Positions 40,532-50,895 are shown, counted from the first letter of the stretch. The stretch is 64,000 bases of DNA from Pseudomonas sp. GGS8 (GCF_024168645.1 NZ_JALJWF010000001.1:372001-436000), one strand, 5' to 3'. The notes: a model not told the origin generated them from the letters alone. Translations and numbers: made by a program.

Positions 40532-40668
40532 ACCGTTGACACTCCTTTGTCATCCTTGCTGCTTGTAAGGGCCATATTCTGTTTCCTTATAAAAGCGCAG
40601 GCGCAACGGTATATCCAGACGACTTTATGACCATCAACGTAGGATAAGCCAACAACGGAGGGGCGATC

Positions 40669-40710
40669 ATGGAGCTCGTCCTACGCAGGACGATTTCCTA
40701 CGAAAATTGA
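40669..40710 (+). CDS. Candidate 13-residue leader peptide
   Basis: ATG to TGA encodes MELVLRRTISYEN. GGAGGGG lies five bases upstream, one of the strongest ribosome-binding sites in the window. The CGTAGGA at 40638-40644 can pair with either TCCTACG at 40679-40685 or at 40696-40702, and TCGTCCT/AGGACGA (40676-40693) forms a competing hairpin, as in an attenuator. No homologue is known to me; translation is unproven. Confidence 0.3.
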   Translation: MELVLRRTISYEN

Positions 40711-40848
40711 CGCAATATCACGCGACTAAAAGGCAAGAGACCTCGGAAATACAAGGCGCGAACAACCATCGGCAAGTGTCATCCGAGCACCATGCCAATG
40801 GAAGCGCCGCTGGACCGCCTGATTTGAGTAGCCGCAGGCTTTGCTGTT

Positions 40849-40878
40849 AAATAGGCAGTGTGTCGCTACCGCCTATTT
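40849..40878. other. Hairpin, possible terminator of a short leader RNA
   Basis: AAATAGGC / GCCTATTT, perfect 8-bp stem with a 14-base loop, followed by TCCGGGG rather than a T-run. It could end a transcript covering the mini-ORF at 40669. Confidence 0.35.
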
Positions 40879-40996
40879 TCCGGGGGCTGCGCATAGGCTG
40901 ATATCAGGTACGTGCCCAACGCCTCTTATTTGTTCTGAAGCGAACCGTGCTCTATCAGCTCTTCCTTGTGATCCGTCTTAACGTGAGTTAATCAAA

Positions 40997-41599
40997 ATGT
41001 TGAAAATCGTCCACCTGCTAATGGGCGCAGCAGCCCTGCTGCTGTCCTTCATCCCTAGCCTGCGATCCGAAGCGGTACCTTACCTGCAACAACCCGATGC
41101 GCTGTACCTGGCCTTTTTCGGCCTGCTCAACCTCACCCTCGCTCCTGTTATCCCTTACTGGAACAAAGGCCCGCGTCATCAATTGCAAAACCTGGTCAGC
41201 GCCTTGCTGGTTCTGGCTGTCGTACTGCAAACCCTGACGCTGATTGCCCCGATGCCCGTCATCGCCGGTCAACCTGCCGTTCTGTTCAGCCTGGTCGTTG
41301 CCCTGATTGCCGTATTTCTGCACCTGGCCGTCAGCTTCTACAAATCTTCACCGGCCGCCGCCGCGCCAAGCTATGACATGAGCAACCGCGATACTGGCAC
41401 CGTCAAATGGTTCAACACCTCCAAAGGCTTCGGCTTTATTTCCCGTGACTCCGGCGATGATATTTTCGTGCATTTCCGGGCGATTCGCGGTGAAGGCCAC
41501 CGCGTCCTGGTGGAAGGCCAGCGCGTGGAGTTCTCTGTCATGAATCGAGACAAAGGCTTGCAAGCCGAAGATGTGATCGCCGCACTGCCGCGTCGCTGA
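40997..41599 (+). CDS. Membrane-anchored cold-shock-domain protein
   Basis: 200 residues joining two parts: a membrane region (about 1-118, four hydrophobic helices: [73 protein letters not shown]) and a cold-shock domain (about 134-198, [25 protein letters not shown]). The RNA-binding aromatic residues are intact, so the domain should bind nucleic acid at the inner face of the membrane. Its place before slyX-HIT-oprD matches PA0961 of P. aeruginosa. No function is established to my knowledge. Confidence 0.88.
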   Translation: MLKIVHLLMGAAALLLSFIPSLRSEAVPYLQQPDALYLAFFGLLNLTLAPVIPYWNKGPRHQLQNLVSALLVLAVVLQTLTLIAPMPVIAGQPAVLFSLVVALIAVFLHLAVSFYKSSPAAAAPSYDMSNRDTGTVKWFNTSKGFGFISRDSGDDIFVHFRAIRGEGHRVLVEGQRVEFSVMNRDKGLQAEDVIAALPRR

Positions 41600-41611
41600 T
41601 CCAAGGCGAAA

Positions 41612-41648
41612 AAAAAACCGCGAATAGCTTGGCTGTTCGCGGTTTTTT
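41612..41648. terminator. Bidirectional terminator between cold-shock-domain gene and slyX
   Basis: AACCGCGAATAGC / CTGTTCGCGGTT stem with TTGG loop, an A-run before it and a T-run after it, serving both convergent genes. Confidence 0.9.
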
Positions 41649-41660
41649 ATTACCTGTTTC

Positions 41661-41870
41661 TTAGTAATGGGGCGGTGGCGCCTCTTCTTCTTCAAGCGTC
41701 GCAAACTGGCCGGCCATTTCTTCCTGCCGCTTGAGCAACGCCGCCATTTGCAACTGCAGACGTTCGACCATCCGCTGCTGCGCCGCCAGCACATCATTCA
41801 ATGTCTGGATGGTGTCATCCTGAAACGCCAGCTGGCTTTCCAGATCGGTAACGCGCTCTTCCAGGCTCAT
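41661..41870 (-). CDS. slyX: SlyX family protein
   Basis: 69 residues, almost entirely one coiled coil ([22 protein letters not shown] and on) ending in [10 protein letters not shown], the family's acidic/proline tail. Lies three bases downstream of the HIT gene, on the same strand. Function unknown. Confidence 0.93.
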   Translation of the reverse strand: MSLEERVTDLESQLAFQDDTIQTLNDVLAAQQRMVERLQLQMAALLKRQEEMAGQFATLEEEEAPPPHY

Positions 41871-41873
41871 GAC

Positions 41874-42299
41874 TCAACCCTCCAGAAACGTGAAATCATC
41901 GGTCAACACCAGACGCAGTCGCTCGCGAATCGTCGCGATCTGCTCTGGGCCGTATGGTTTGGCCTCCTGCCTGCCCCAGACCGGGGCTGGCCAAGCGGCA
42001 TCCTCGCGCTTGCGCACAATCACATGCATGTGCAACTGACTGACGACGTTACCCAGGGCCGCGACGTTCAACTTGTCCGCATCGAACGAATCCTTGAGGA
42101 TTTCCGCCAGCTCAGTCGTTTCCCGCCACAGCTGCTGTTGATCTGCGACATCCAGCTGAAATATTTCACTGATATCCTCGCGGCGTGGCACGAGGATGAA
42201 CCAGGGGTAATTCGAATCATTGGACAGCAGCAACCGGCAGAGCGGGAAATCGCCGATTGGCAACGTGTCTTGTTGAAGTCGTGGATCTAAAGCGAACAC
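41874..42299 (-). CDS. HIT-family protein
   Basis: Histidine-triad nucleotide hydrolase/transferase family, 141 residues. The triad SQLHMHVIV (HxHxH) is near residue 100. Start set at GTG 42299 (FALDPRLQQDTLPIGDFPLC): AGGGGAG lies nine bases upstream and the sequence upstream in frame does not resemble the family. Cotranscribed with slyX. Substrate unknown. Confidence 0.92.
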   Translation of the reverse strand: MFALDPRLQQDTLPIGDFPLCRLLLSNDSNYPWFILVPRREDISEIFQLDVADQQQLWRETTELAEILKDSFDADKLNVAALGNVVSQLHMHVIVRKREDAAWPAPVWGRQEAKPYGPEQIATIRERLRLVLTDDFTFLEG

Positions 42300-43003
42300 A
42301 GCGCACACTCCCCTCTGGTCATCTTTTTTCAGCTTAGCGCCCCCCACCGAAAGACGGCGCGCCAAGCGACAGGACGGCAGCATACCTGCGAACGCCACAC
42401 GCTTCACGACGAACTGCCGCCGGCACTGCCCTGCGGGCGCCCCGACATGAGTCATTTTGATCCGGGACGCACCATGACAGCCCCGGCCCTCACAGAAAAA
42501 ATGCCGAAATGCCTCATAAACAACGCGCGGTTCAAACCCACGGCAAAGCGACAATGTGTGAATTCAGTACAGGAAATAAAATTTTTTGCACCAAAACCGT
42601 ACATCGCGTCTACGCTCAGTGCGTCAGCATCCGCCGACTACTCACTGGCGGGGTGAACCGGTAACGTTTTTGGTTGTCGCGTCACAGGTTCCATGCGCTA
42701 ACCACGATGCAAAGCATGGCGTCAAGCCTAAGAAAAACGAGCTTGAACCCCCCGGTTTTATGAGGTTTTTACAGCAACAAGCCGGCTTTCTGAAAAAAAC
42801 AGCAACAGAATTCTGGTTTGTGCACACTTGTTGCATTAACACCCATATCGTCTATAAGCGCTCCGCTGGAAGTGGAAGCCTAAAGACCAATAAAAACAGT
42901 GGCAGGGTTGCCCGATGGAGATTCAAGTGCAGGATCAGGGACGCTTTTTTACCGATGCTCAAGCCCTGGAAAACAGCGCTGAAGTTGTCAGTCTGATTGT
43001 ATC

Positions 43004-43044
43004 GGGATTGTGAATTTGCGACATTGATCAAGCCATTTGCGACA
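43004..43044 (-). promoter_or_regulatory. ArgR-type tandem operator before the porin gene
   Basis: ATTTGCGACA occurs at 43014-43023 and 43035-43044, 21 bases apart, two helical turns. On the minus strand both read TGTCGCAAAT, containing TGTCGC, the core of Pseudomonas ArgR half-sites, which are arranged as direct repeats (TGTCGC-N8-AA). The 43023-43008 copy also has AA at the right distance. OprD of P. aeruginosa is known to be induced by arginine through ArgR. Confidence 0.6.
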
Positions 43045-43099
43045 GGGTCGTAAAGAAGCTGAAAGGTTAGATGCGCAAGTATCGCCAATAGGGTCGGCG

Positions 43100-43108
43100 T
43101 GATATAAG
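43100..43108 (+). promoter_or_regulatory. Putative extended -10 of the porin gene
   Basis: TGATATAAG contains TATAAG with an upstream TG; no good -35 lies at the right distance, consistent with need for an activator. Leader would be about 85 bases. Confidence 0.35.
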
Positions 43109-43197
43109 TTTGCGCCGACACAAAAAGAAAGAGCCGCCCAGATAATAAAACAGGTGGGACGGCAGAACTCTTCTAAAAACCAAAGGAGCAAATCACG

Positions 43198-44571
43198 ATG
43201 CGCGTGATGAAGTGGAGCATGATCGCACTGGCAGTTGCTGCAGCAGCCAGTACTCAATTGGCTACGGCCGCACCTTTCGTAAGTGACCAGTCCGAAGCCA
43301 AAGGCTTCGTTGAAGATGCCAAGGCAAACGTGCTGCTGCGCAACTATTACTTCAACCGTGACCGGAAAGACGGCGCAAACGATCAGAAAGACTGGACACA
43401 AGGTTTCTGGGGTAATTTCAACTCCGGTTACACCCAAGGTACCGTAGGCGTCGGCATTGATGCGTTCGGTTATCTGGCAGTCAAACTGGACGGCGGCGAC
43501 GGCACAGGCGGCACGGGCAACATGAGCCGTAGCGACACCCCAAATGCCAACGGTCATCGCGAAGTCAATGACAGCCAGGGTAAAGCCGGTGCGGCCGTTA
43601 AATTCCGTATCTCCAAAACCGAGCTGAAAGTCGGCGACATGCAGCCAAGCACTGCTCCAGTGTTCGCTGTTGGCGGTTCCCGCGTCCTTCCTCAAACTGC
43701 CAGCGGTTTCCAACTGCAGAGCAGCGAAGTCAAAGACCTTGACCTCGAAGCCGGTCACTTCTACTCGTCGACCAGCCAGGACAAAAACGCTCGTGATGGC
43801 GAGCTGTGGGCAACCTACGCTGGCGTACAAGCCAACTCCATCGATTACTTCGGTGGCAAATACGGCATCACCGACAACCTGAGTGCATCGCTGTATGGCG
43901 CCAAGCTGGAAGACATCTGGAACCAGTACTACGCCAACCTGAACTACACCATCCCAATGGGTGGTACCGAGTCGCTGAACCTGGACGGTAACATCTACCG
44001 CACTACCGATACCGGCAGCGCCAAGGCTGGCGACATCAGCAACACTGCCTACTCCCTGGCAGCCGCTTTCTCGTTCCTGAAAGCACACACCATCACCGTC
44101 GCGTTCCAGAAGGTCAACGGTGACACTCCGTTCGACTACATCGGTGTAGGTGGTCACAATCCTTCCACCAACCGCGGCGGCGACTCGATCTTCCTCGCCA
44201 ACTCCATCCAGTACTCTGACTTCAACGCCCCTGGCGAGAGGTCTGCCCAGATCCGTTACGATCTGAAAATGGCCGAGTACGGCGTTCCAGGTCTGAGCTT
44301 CATGACCCGTTACGTGAAAGGCTGGGATATCGATGGCACCGGCCTAGCTGCCAACAGCGTGTACCGCAACTCTGACGGTAGCCCACTGTACGGTGAAGAT
44401 GGCAAGCATCACGAAACCAACCTGGAAGCCAAGTATGTTGTTCAAACTGGCCCAGCTAAAGACCTGTCCTTCCGCATCCGTCAAGCATGGCACCGCGCCA
44501 ACGCCGACGAGGGCGAAGGCGATATCAACGAGTTCCGTCTGATCGTCGACTACCCACTGTCGATCTTGTAA
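43198..44571 (+). CDS. oprD: OprD-family outer-membrane porin
   Basis: 457 residues. Signal peptide of about 25 residues (IALAVAAAASTQLATAA), then the OprD-family start FVEDAKANVLLRNYYFNRD, the GFWGNFNSGYTQGTVGVGIDA strand, and a family-typical end EFRLIVDYPLSIL with C-terminal strands. 18-strand specific channel. Position after slyX-HIT is that of oprD (PA0958), which takes up basic amino acids and carbapenems, so orthology is likely; sequence alone only supports the family. It is followed by a strong bidirectional terminator. Confidence 0.88.
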   Translation: MRVMKWSMIALAVAAAASTQLATAAPFVSDQSEAKGFVEDAKANVLLRNYYFNRDRKDGANDQKDWTQGFWGNFNSGYTQGTVGVGIDAFGYLAVKLDGGDGTGGTGNMSRSDTPNANGHREVNDSQGKAGAAVKFRISKTELKVGDMQPSTAPVFAVGGSRVLPQTASGFQLQSSEVKDLDLEAGHFYSSTSQDKNARDGELWATYAGVQANSIDYFGGKYGITDNLSASLYGAKLEDIWNQYYANLNYTIPMGGTESLNLDGNIYRTTDTGSAKAGDISNTAYSLAAAFSFLKAHTITVAFQKVNGDTPFDYIGVGGHNPSTNRGGDSIFLANSIQYSDFNAPGERSAQIRYDLKMAEYGVPGLSFMTRYVKGWDIDGTGLAANSVYRNSDGSPLYGEDGKHHETNLEAKYVVQTGPAKDLSFRIRQAWHRANADEGEGDINEFRLIVDYPLSIL

Positions 44572-44597
44572 TTGCGGTTCGTTAGTTCGCGGTAATA

Positions 44598-44629
44598 AAA
44601 AAAGGCCCATCTTCGGATGGGCCTTTTTT
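44598..44629. terminator. Bidirectional terminator between porin and mscS
   Basis: AAAAAAGGCCCATC-TTCG-GATGGGCCTTTTTT, a long stem with a stable tetraloop, shared by convergent genes. Confidence 0.93.
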
Positions 44630-44698
44630 ATTGGCTACAGCACTAGGTCTTGCGAAATGTCTGACCAAAAGGTCAGACATTAGTTGAAAGACCGATCA

Positions 44699-45541
44699 TT
44701 AAACCGTTGCAGACTCCTGCACCACGCGAATAACCCGCTGCGGAAACGGAATATCGATGCCGGCAGTCTTCAAGCGATCACGCGATTGCTCGTTAAACAT
44801 GAACATCACATTCCAATAGTCAGCGGTTTTCACCCATACGCGCAGGGAAACAGTGATCGAACTGTCGCCCAGTGTGGAAATCACCGCTTCCGGTGCCGGC
44901 TCAGCCAACACTCGCGGATCCTTGGCCAGTTCCAACAACACTTCACGGGCCTTCTGCAAATCCGCCTCGTAATCCACACCCACATCAAATACTACTTTGC
45001 GGGTCGGCTGACGGTTGGTATTGGTGATGATGCCGTTCGACAGATTACCGTTAGGCACGATGATGGTTTTGTTATCGCCAGTGCGCAGTACGGTGTGGAA
45101 GATCTGGATGCTGTCGACAGTACCGGCAACACCTTGGGCTTCGATCCAGTCACCGATACGGAACGGGCGGAACAACAGAATCAGCACACCGCCGGCGAAA
45201 TTCGCCAGGCTGCCCTGCAGGGCCAGACCGATGGCCAGGCCGGCCGCACCGATAGCCGCGACGAAGGAGGTGGTTTCCACACCGATCATCGACGCCACGC
45301 TGACGATCAACAGCACCTTGAGGATGATGTTCGCCAGGCTGCTGATGAAGCCTTGCAGCGCCAGGTCGGCGTTGCGCAATGCCAGCAGGCCGCCCAGTTT
45401 TTGCGCGACTTTGTTGATCAGCCACCAACCGATGGCCAGGGTAATCACCGCCAGTAGCACGCGGCTGCCGTATTCCATGATCATCGGAACCCAGGCTTGG
45501 GATGCCTTGACCAGGTTGTCCACTTCAGCATTCAAATCCAT
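44699..45541 (-). CDS. mscS: Small-conductance mechanosensitive channel
   Basis: 280 residues, the compact MscS form. Three helices (about 22-42, 68-90, 95-128); the pore helix AAGLAIGLALQGSLANFAGG has the Gly/Ala pattern needed for gating. The beta domain (GDWIEAQGVAGTVDSIQIFHTVLRT) and alpha-beta vestibule follow. Protects against hypo-osmotic shock. Confidence 0.95.
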   Translation of the reverse strand: MDLNAEVDNLVKASQAWVPMIMEYGSRVLLAVITLAIGWWLINKVAQKLGGLLALRNADLALQGFISSLANIILKVLLIVSVASMIGVETTSFVAAIGAAGLAIGLALQGSLANFAGGVLILLFRPFRIGDWIEAQGVAGTVDSIQIFHTVLRTGDNKTIIVPNGNLSNGIITNTNRQPTRKVVFDVGVDYEADLQKAREVLLELAKDPRVLAEPAPEAVISTLGDSSITVSLRVWVKTADYWNVMFMFNEQSRDRLKTAGIDIPFPQRVIRVVQESATV

Positions 45542-45582
45542 CTTCTTTCTCCTGATTTCCGGCTACCCGGCACGCGAAAAAT

Positions 45583-45630
45583 GAGCGGCAGAAAGACCGA
45601 ACCCGTAAGGCTCGATCGTTTCTGCCGTGG
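45583..45630 (-). terminator. Putative terminator after yajQ
   Basis: Perfect 9-bp stem CGGCAGAAA / TTTCTGCCG (45586-45594 and 45619-45627) with an internal 24-base loop, followed on the minus strand by CTCATTTTTCG. Confidence 0.6.
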
Positions 45631-45677
45631 CTTGGGCCTCGGACGTCGAAAACGCCGAGAGGTTCCCGCTTGAAAGG

Positions 45678-47221
<1,544 letters not shown>

Positions 47222-47257
47222 GCAGCGGCTACGCTGGCCACTTGTTCCTTTTCAGCG

Positions 47258-49303
47258 ATGAACCTGATGCCATTGCGCCAGCGCCTTGAAAACCTTCCGG
47301 TCGGCCAGAAACTGCTGGCCGCCCTGTTGGTGCTGTTGACCACCGTTTTACTGGTCGCCAACCTGACCTTTATCAGCGCCGCGTATTACATTTCCCAGGA
47401 AAGCATGGCCCCCCAGGCCCTGCAGACGATCGGCCGATTGGTGTCCAACCCGAGCCTGGTGTCCGACGCCCTGAAGTCACCGCAAAACGCCGAACGCCTG
47501 CTCAACGAACTCAACAGCTATTCACCGCTGCGTGCGGCAGCCCTTTACGACGGCAAGGGTACGCGCCTGGCGGAGCTGCAACACGGCGACGCGCTGAGCC
47601 TTCCAGAGCACTATCAGCACCTCGAAGCCTGGCAAGCCACGGAGTTTCGCAGCAATCAAGTGATTACCCTGCCCCGCCCCGGCACCGCTCCGGGGCATCT
47701 GCTACTGGTGGCCAGCAGCGAATTGCCGATGGCGTTCTACACCGGGACCCTGACCGCCAGCCTGGGGATTCTGATCTTCAGCGTGCTGTTGTGGCTGGTG
47801 ATCGCCCGGCAGATCAAACGCCTGATTACCCGCCCCATCCATCAACTCGAAGAGCTGTCCCGGCAAGTCACCCGGGAAGAGAACTACGCCCTGCGCGCCT
47901 CTCGCGGCAACCACGACGAAATTGGCAGCCTCGCCGAAGCGTTCAACACCATGCTCTCGCGCATCGAGGCCCGGGAGCAGCAGCTCAAACGTGCCCGCGA
48001 CGATTCCCAGGCGGCTTACGACCAGGCCCAGGGGCTGGCCGAAGAAACCCGTCACACCAACCGCAAGCTGGAACTGGAAGTTCAGGTGCGGAGCAAGATC
48101 GAGAAGAAACTCACCGGTTTCCAGAACTACCTCAACAGCATCATCGACTCCATGCCGTCGGCACTGATCGCCCTCGACGAGCAGCTTTACGTGACCCAGT
48201 GGAATCAGGAGGCCAGCGCTCTGTCCGGCACGCGCCTGGACGAAGCCTTGAACCAGCCGATCTTCCTCGCCTTCAAACCCCTCAAGCCATTCCTTCCGCA
48301 GCTCAAGCAAACCGTCGAGCAGCATACGGTGGCCAAGATCGAACGCGTTACCTGGCCCAAGGATGACGAACCCCGGCATTACGCCCTGACGTTCTACCCG
48401 TTGATGGGCGGCGCCGGGCGTGGCGTGGTAATCCGGATCGACGACATCACCCAGCGTCTGTCCCTGGAAGAAATGATGGTGCAGTCGGAAAAAATGCTCT
48501 CGGTCGGCGGCCTCGCCGCCGGTATGGCCCATGAGATCAACAACCCGCTGGGCGCGATCCTGCACAACGTGCAGAACATTCGTCGACGTCTGTCCCCCGA
48601 CCTGCCGAAGAACCTCGAACAGGCCGAGCAAATGGGCATCGAACTGGAAACGGTCAATAAGTACCTGAAAGCACGTGAAGTACCGCAGTTGCTCGACGGC
48701 ATTCAGCAGGCTGGCGCCCGGGCGGCGAAGATCGTGACCCACATGCTCAGCTTCAGCCGCCGCAGCACTCGGCAAATGGCGCCGTGCGACCTGCCGGCGC
48801 TGATCGATCAAGCGGTGGAAATCGCCGGCAACGACTTCGACCTGGCCATTGGCTTCGACTTCAAGGGCCAGGCGATCATTCGCCAGTTCGATCCGGCGCT
48901 GGGCCCGGTACCCGGCACCGCCAACGAACTGGAACAGGTGCTGCTCAACCTGCTGAAAAACGCCGCGCAAGCCATTCACCAGCGGACAGACGACCGCGAA
49001 CCGGGGCGGATCATTCTGCGTACAAAACTGAATCCGCCGTGGGCGGAAATTCAGGTCGAGGACAACGGCATCGGCATGAGCGAAAGCGTGCGCAAACGCA
49101 CGTTCGAGCCGTTCTTCACCACCAAGGAAATCGGTCAGGGCACCGGGCTTGGGCTCTCGGTTTCGTATTTCATCATCACCAACAACCACAAGGGCCAGAT
49201 GGAAGTGCAATCGACGCCGGGCCAAGGCACTTGCTTCACCTTGCGCCTGCCATTGTCGGGCACTGCGGTGGCCTCTCAAGAACTCAATCAGGTGTCGAGG
49301 TAA
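47258..49303 (+). CDS. PAS-containing sensor histidine kinase
   Basis: 681 residues. Membrane helices at about 17-42 and 165-188 flank a periplasmic sensor domain; HAMP at 190-240, coiled coil, PAS at about 285-400, then the HisKA box GMAHEINNPLGAIL with an insertion before the second helix. ATP-binding motifs are LLNLLKNAAQAI, DNGIGM and GTGLGLSVSYFI. No response regulator gene adjoins it. It corresponds in position to PA4398 of P. aeruginosa. Signal unknown. An ATG three codons later is an alternative start. Confidence 0.9.
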   Translation: MNLMPLRQRLENLPVGQKLLAALLVLLTTVLLVANLTFISAAYYISQESMAPQALQTIGRLVSNPSLVSDALKSPQNAERLLNELNSYSPLRAAALYDGKGTRLAELQHGDALSLPEHYQHLEAWQATEFRSNQVITLPRPGTAPGHLLLVASSELPMAFYTGTLTASLGILIFSVLLWLVIARQIKRLITRPIHQLEELSRQVTREENYALRASRGNHDEIGSLAEAFNTMLSRIEAREQQLKRARDDSQAAYDQAQGLAEETRHTNRKLELEVQVRSKIEKKLTGFQNYLNSIIDSMPSALIALDEQLYVTQWNQEASALSGTRLDEALNQPIFLAFKPLKPFLPQLKQTVEQHTVAKIERVTWPKDDEPRHYALTFYPLMGGAGRGVVIRIDDITQRLSLEEMMVQSEKMLSVGGLAAGMAHEINNPLGAILHNVQNIRRRLSPDLPKNLEQAEQMGIELETVNKYLKAREVPQLLDGIQQAGARAAKIVTHMLSFSRRSTRQMAPCDLPALIDQAVEIAGNDFDLAIGFDFKGQAIIRQFDPALGPVPGTANELEQVLLNLLKNAAQAIHQRTDDREPGRIILRTKLNPPWAEIQVEDNGIGMSESVRKRTFEPFFTTKEIGQGTGLGLSVSYFIITNNHKGQMEVQSTPGQGTCFTLRLPLSGTAVASQELNQVSR

Positions 49304-49305
49304 CC

Positions 49306-49887
49306 ATGGGCTTTCGCTTGTCGAAGATTTACACCCGCACTGGCGACAAAGGCGAAACAGGGCTTGGCGACGGCCGTCGGGTGCCCAAGGACCATCCGCG
49401 AATCGAGGCCATTGGCGAAGTCGATACGCTGAACAGCCAAGTGGGCGTGCTGTTGGCCGGGTTGGCGGCGCAAAGTGGCGAGTTTCCCGGGCTTGGAGAA
49501 GTGATCGAGGTGTTGGCGCCCTGCCAGCATCGGTTGTTCGACCTCGGTGGCGAACTGGCGATGCCGGCGTATCAGGCACTGAACACGGCAGAAATCGAAC
49601 GGCTGGAAGCAGCCATTGATGTGTGGAATGAGGAGTTGGGGCCGCTGGAAAATTTCATTCTGCCCGGCGGTTCGGCGCTGATAGCCCAGGCCCACGTGTG
49701 CCGCAGCCTTGCGCGCAGTGCCGAACGCCGCTGTCAGCATTTGAATGCGATTGAACCGTTGGCCGGGGTTGGCCTGGCGTATATCAATCGGTTGTCGGAT
49801 TTGTTGTTTGTGGCGGCACGGTTGATTGCCAAGCGCCAGGGGGTTGCCGAGATTCTTTGGCAAGCGGCGGCGAAACCAGAGGTTTAG
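49306..49887 (+). CDS. PduO-type ATP:cob(I)alamin adenosyltransferase
   Basis: 193 residues. KIYTRTGDKGETGLGDGRRVPKDH is the ATP-binding N terminus of the PduO/MMAB family; RSLARSAERRCQHL and YINRLSDLLFVAAR are the cobalamin-binding helices. It makes adenosylcobalamin. The start lies two bases after the stop of the sensor kinase gene, so the two are coupled, which is an odd pairing. Confidence 0.92.
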   Translation: MGFRLSKIYTRTGDKGETGLGDGRRVPKDHPRIEAIGEVDTLNSQVGVLLAGLAAQSGEFPGLGEVIEVLAPCQHRLFDLGGELAMPAYQALNTAEIERLEAAIDVWNEELGPLENFILPGGSALIAQAHVCRSLARSAERRCQHLNAIEPLAGVGLAYINRLSDLLFVAARLIAKRQGVAEILWQAAAKPEV

Positions 49888-49904
49888 TCGGCGCTTTCAA
49901 AGAC

Positions 49905-49931
49905 GCCATCGCGGGCAAGCCCGCGATGAGG
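49905..49931. repeat. Single truncated REP
   Basis: CCATCGCGGGCAAGCCCGCGATG: palindromic core without the CTCCCACA flank, between convergent genes. Confidence 0.65.
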
Positions 49932-49950
49932 CCAGCAACAACACTGCAAA

Positions 49951-50895
49951 TCAAACCTCAGGCCAGAATGCCCGAATCCCCGCCACACCTTGCGCCCCGA
50001 CCTCCCAAGCTTTCTGCCGCTCTGCCGGGCCAACACCACCCAGCAAAAACACCGGCTTGCTGAAGCCTTCGATCAGGGTCGACGCCTGTTCCCAACCCAA
50101 CGGCTGAGCATCCGGGTGCGTCTGGGTCGGTTGCACTGGCGACAGAGTCACAAAGTCCACGCCCATCTGCTCGGCCAGTGCCAGTTCTTCAGCGTTGTGG
50201 CAGGACGCCGCCAACCAGCGGGATGCCGGCAGTGGTCGCCCGGCCGCCGCGTATTTGCGCAACTGCGCCGCAGTGATGTGCCAACCGGCAGACGGGAAGT
50301 CTCCCAACCATTCAAACGGCCCCTTGATCATCAACTGCGCCTTGCCGGCACACAGCCCCGCCGCGTCCACCGCCAGATCGCGGTATTGCGGGTCGTAGCC
50401 GTTGGGCGCGCGCAACTGAATCAACTTGATGCCGCCCGCGATGGCTTTCTGGATACCGCGCAGCAAGGCCGGGGTTTCCAGGCCGTCCGGGGTGATCAGG
50501 TAGTCGCCGGGCAAGCGTGCAGCGGCGACAATCGGCTGGTTGGCGGCCGGAAATTCGTAATCCAGCAGTTCCCGCGCCGTCACCCAGGCCAAAGGCTGAC
50601 CTTCGGCGCCATGGGGTTCGCCGGTAAACGCCGACACTTCCCAGACATCCAGCAACACCTGCTTGTCCGGGTAATCATGGCGAACCTTGATCATCGGGCG
50701 CGCGGTATTGACCACGATGCCCAACTCTTCGTGAAGCTCGCGGGCCAGAGCGGTTTCGACGGATTCGTCATCCTCGACCTTGCCACCGGGGAACTCCCAC
50801 AAGCCGCCCTGATGCTGAGTGTCGGCACGCCGGGCGATGAGGATCTTGCCATTGCTATCGCGGATCACCGCAGCGGCCACGTGTACTCGTTTCAC
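49951..50895 (-). CDS. Nudix hydrolase fused to a thiamine-phosphate-synthase-like domain
   Basis: 314 residues. The MutT-type Nudix domain (about 1-130) has the full box GGKVEDDESVETALARELHEELGI; the ThiE-like TIM barrel (about 140-314) has KLIQLRAPN, DFVTLSPVQPTQTHP and VFLLGGVGP. Domain one probably hydrolyses 8-oxo-dGTP; the role of the second is unclear. The start is GTG 50895 with GAGGAGGTGG upstream, overlapping the GST stop as GTGA. Confidence 0.92.
   Translation of the reverse strand: MKRVHVAAAVIRDSNGKILIARRADTQHQGGLWEFPGGKVEDDESVETALARELHEELGIVVNTARPMIKVRHDYPDKQVLLDVWEVSAFTGEPHGAEGQPLAWVTARELLDYEFPAANQPIVAAARLPGDYLITPDGLETPALLRGIQKAIAGGIKLIQLRAPNGYDPQYRDLAVDAAGLCAGKAQLMIKGPFEWLGDFPSAGWHITAAQLRKYAAAGRPLPASRWLAASCHNAEELALAEQMGVDFVTLSPVQPTQTHPDAQPLGWEQASTLIEGFSKPVFLLGGVGPAERQKAWEVGAQGVAGIRAFWPEV

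Larger units (their letters stand above)
40532..40996. other. 465-base gap: mini-ORF, switching hairpins, possible terminator
   Basis: Divergent promoter region between the RHH gene and the membrane cold-shock-domain gene. It holds a 13-codon ORF with a strong SD (40657-40710), overlapping inverted repeats (40638-40702), and an 8-bp hairpin AAATAGGC/GCCTATTT at 40849-40878. The last 100 bases are the leader of the gene at 40997. Confidence 0.6.
42300..43197. other. 898-base gap upstream of the OprD-type porin
   Basis: No convincing gene. The first 300 bases have normal GC; from about 42560 it becomes AT-rich. Near the porin it carries a pair of ArgR-like half-sites (43014-43044), a TGATATAAG extended -10 at 43100-43108, and AAAGGAG before the ATG. 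Short frames present (for example 42586-42996) lack SD sequences and family resemblance. Confidence 0.6.

Noticed and set aside
42586..42996. 136-residue frame upstream of the porin
   Set aside because: No ribosome-binding site, no domain, odd composition; the region fits a long regulatory leader better.
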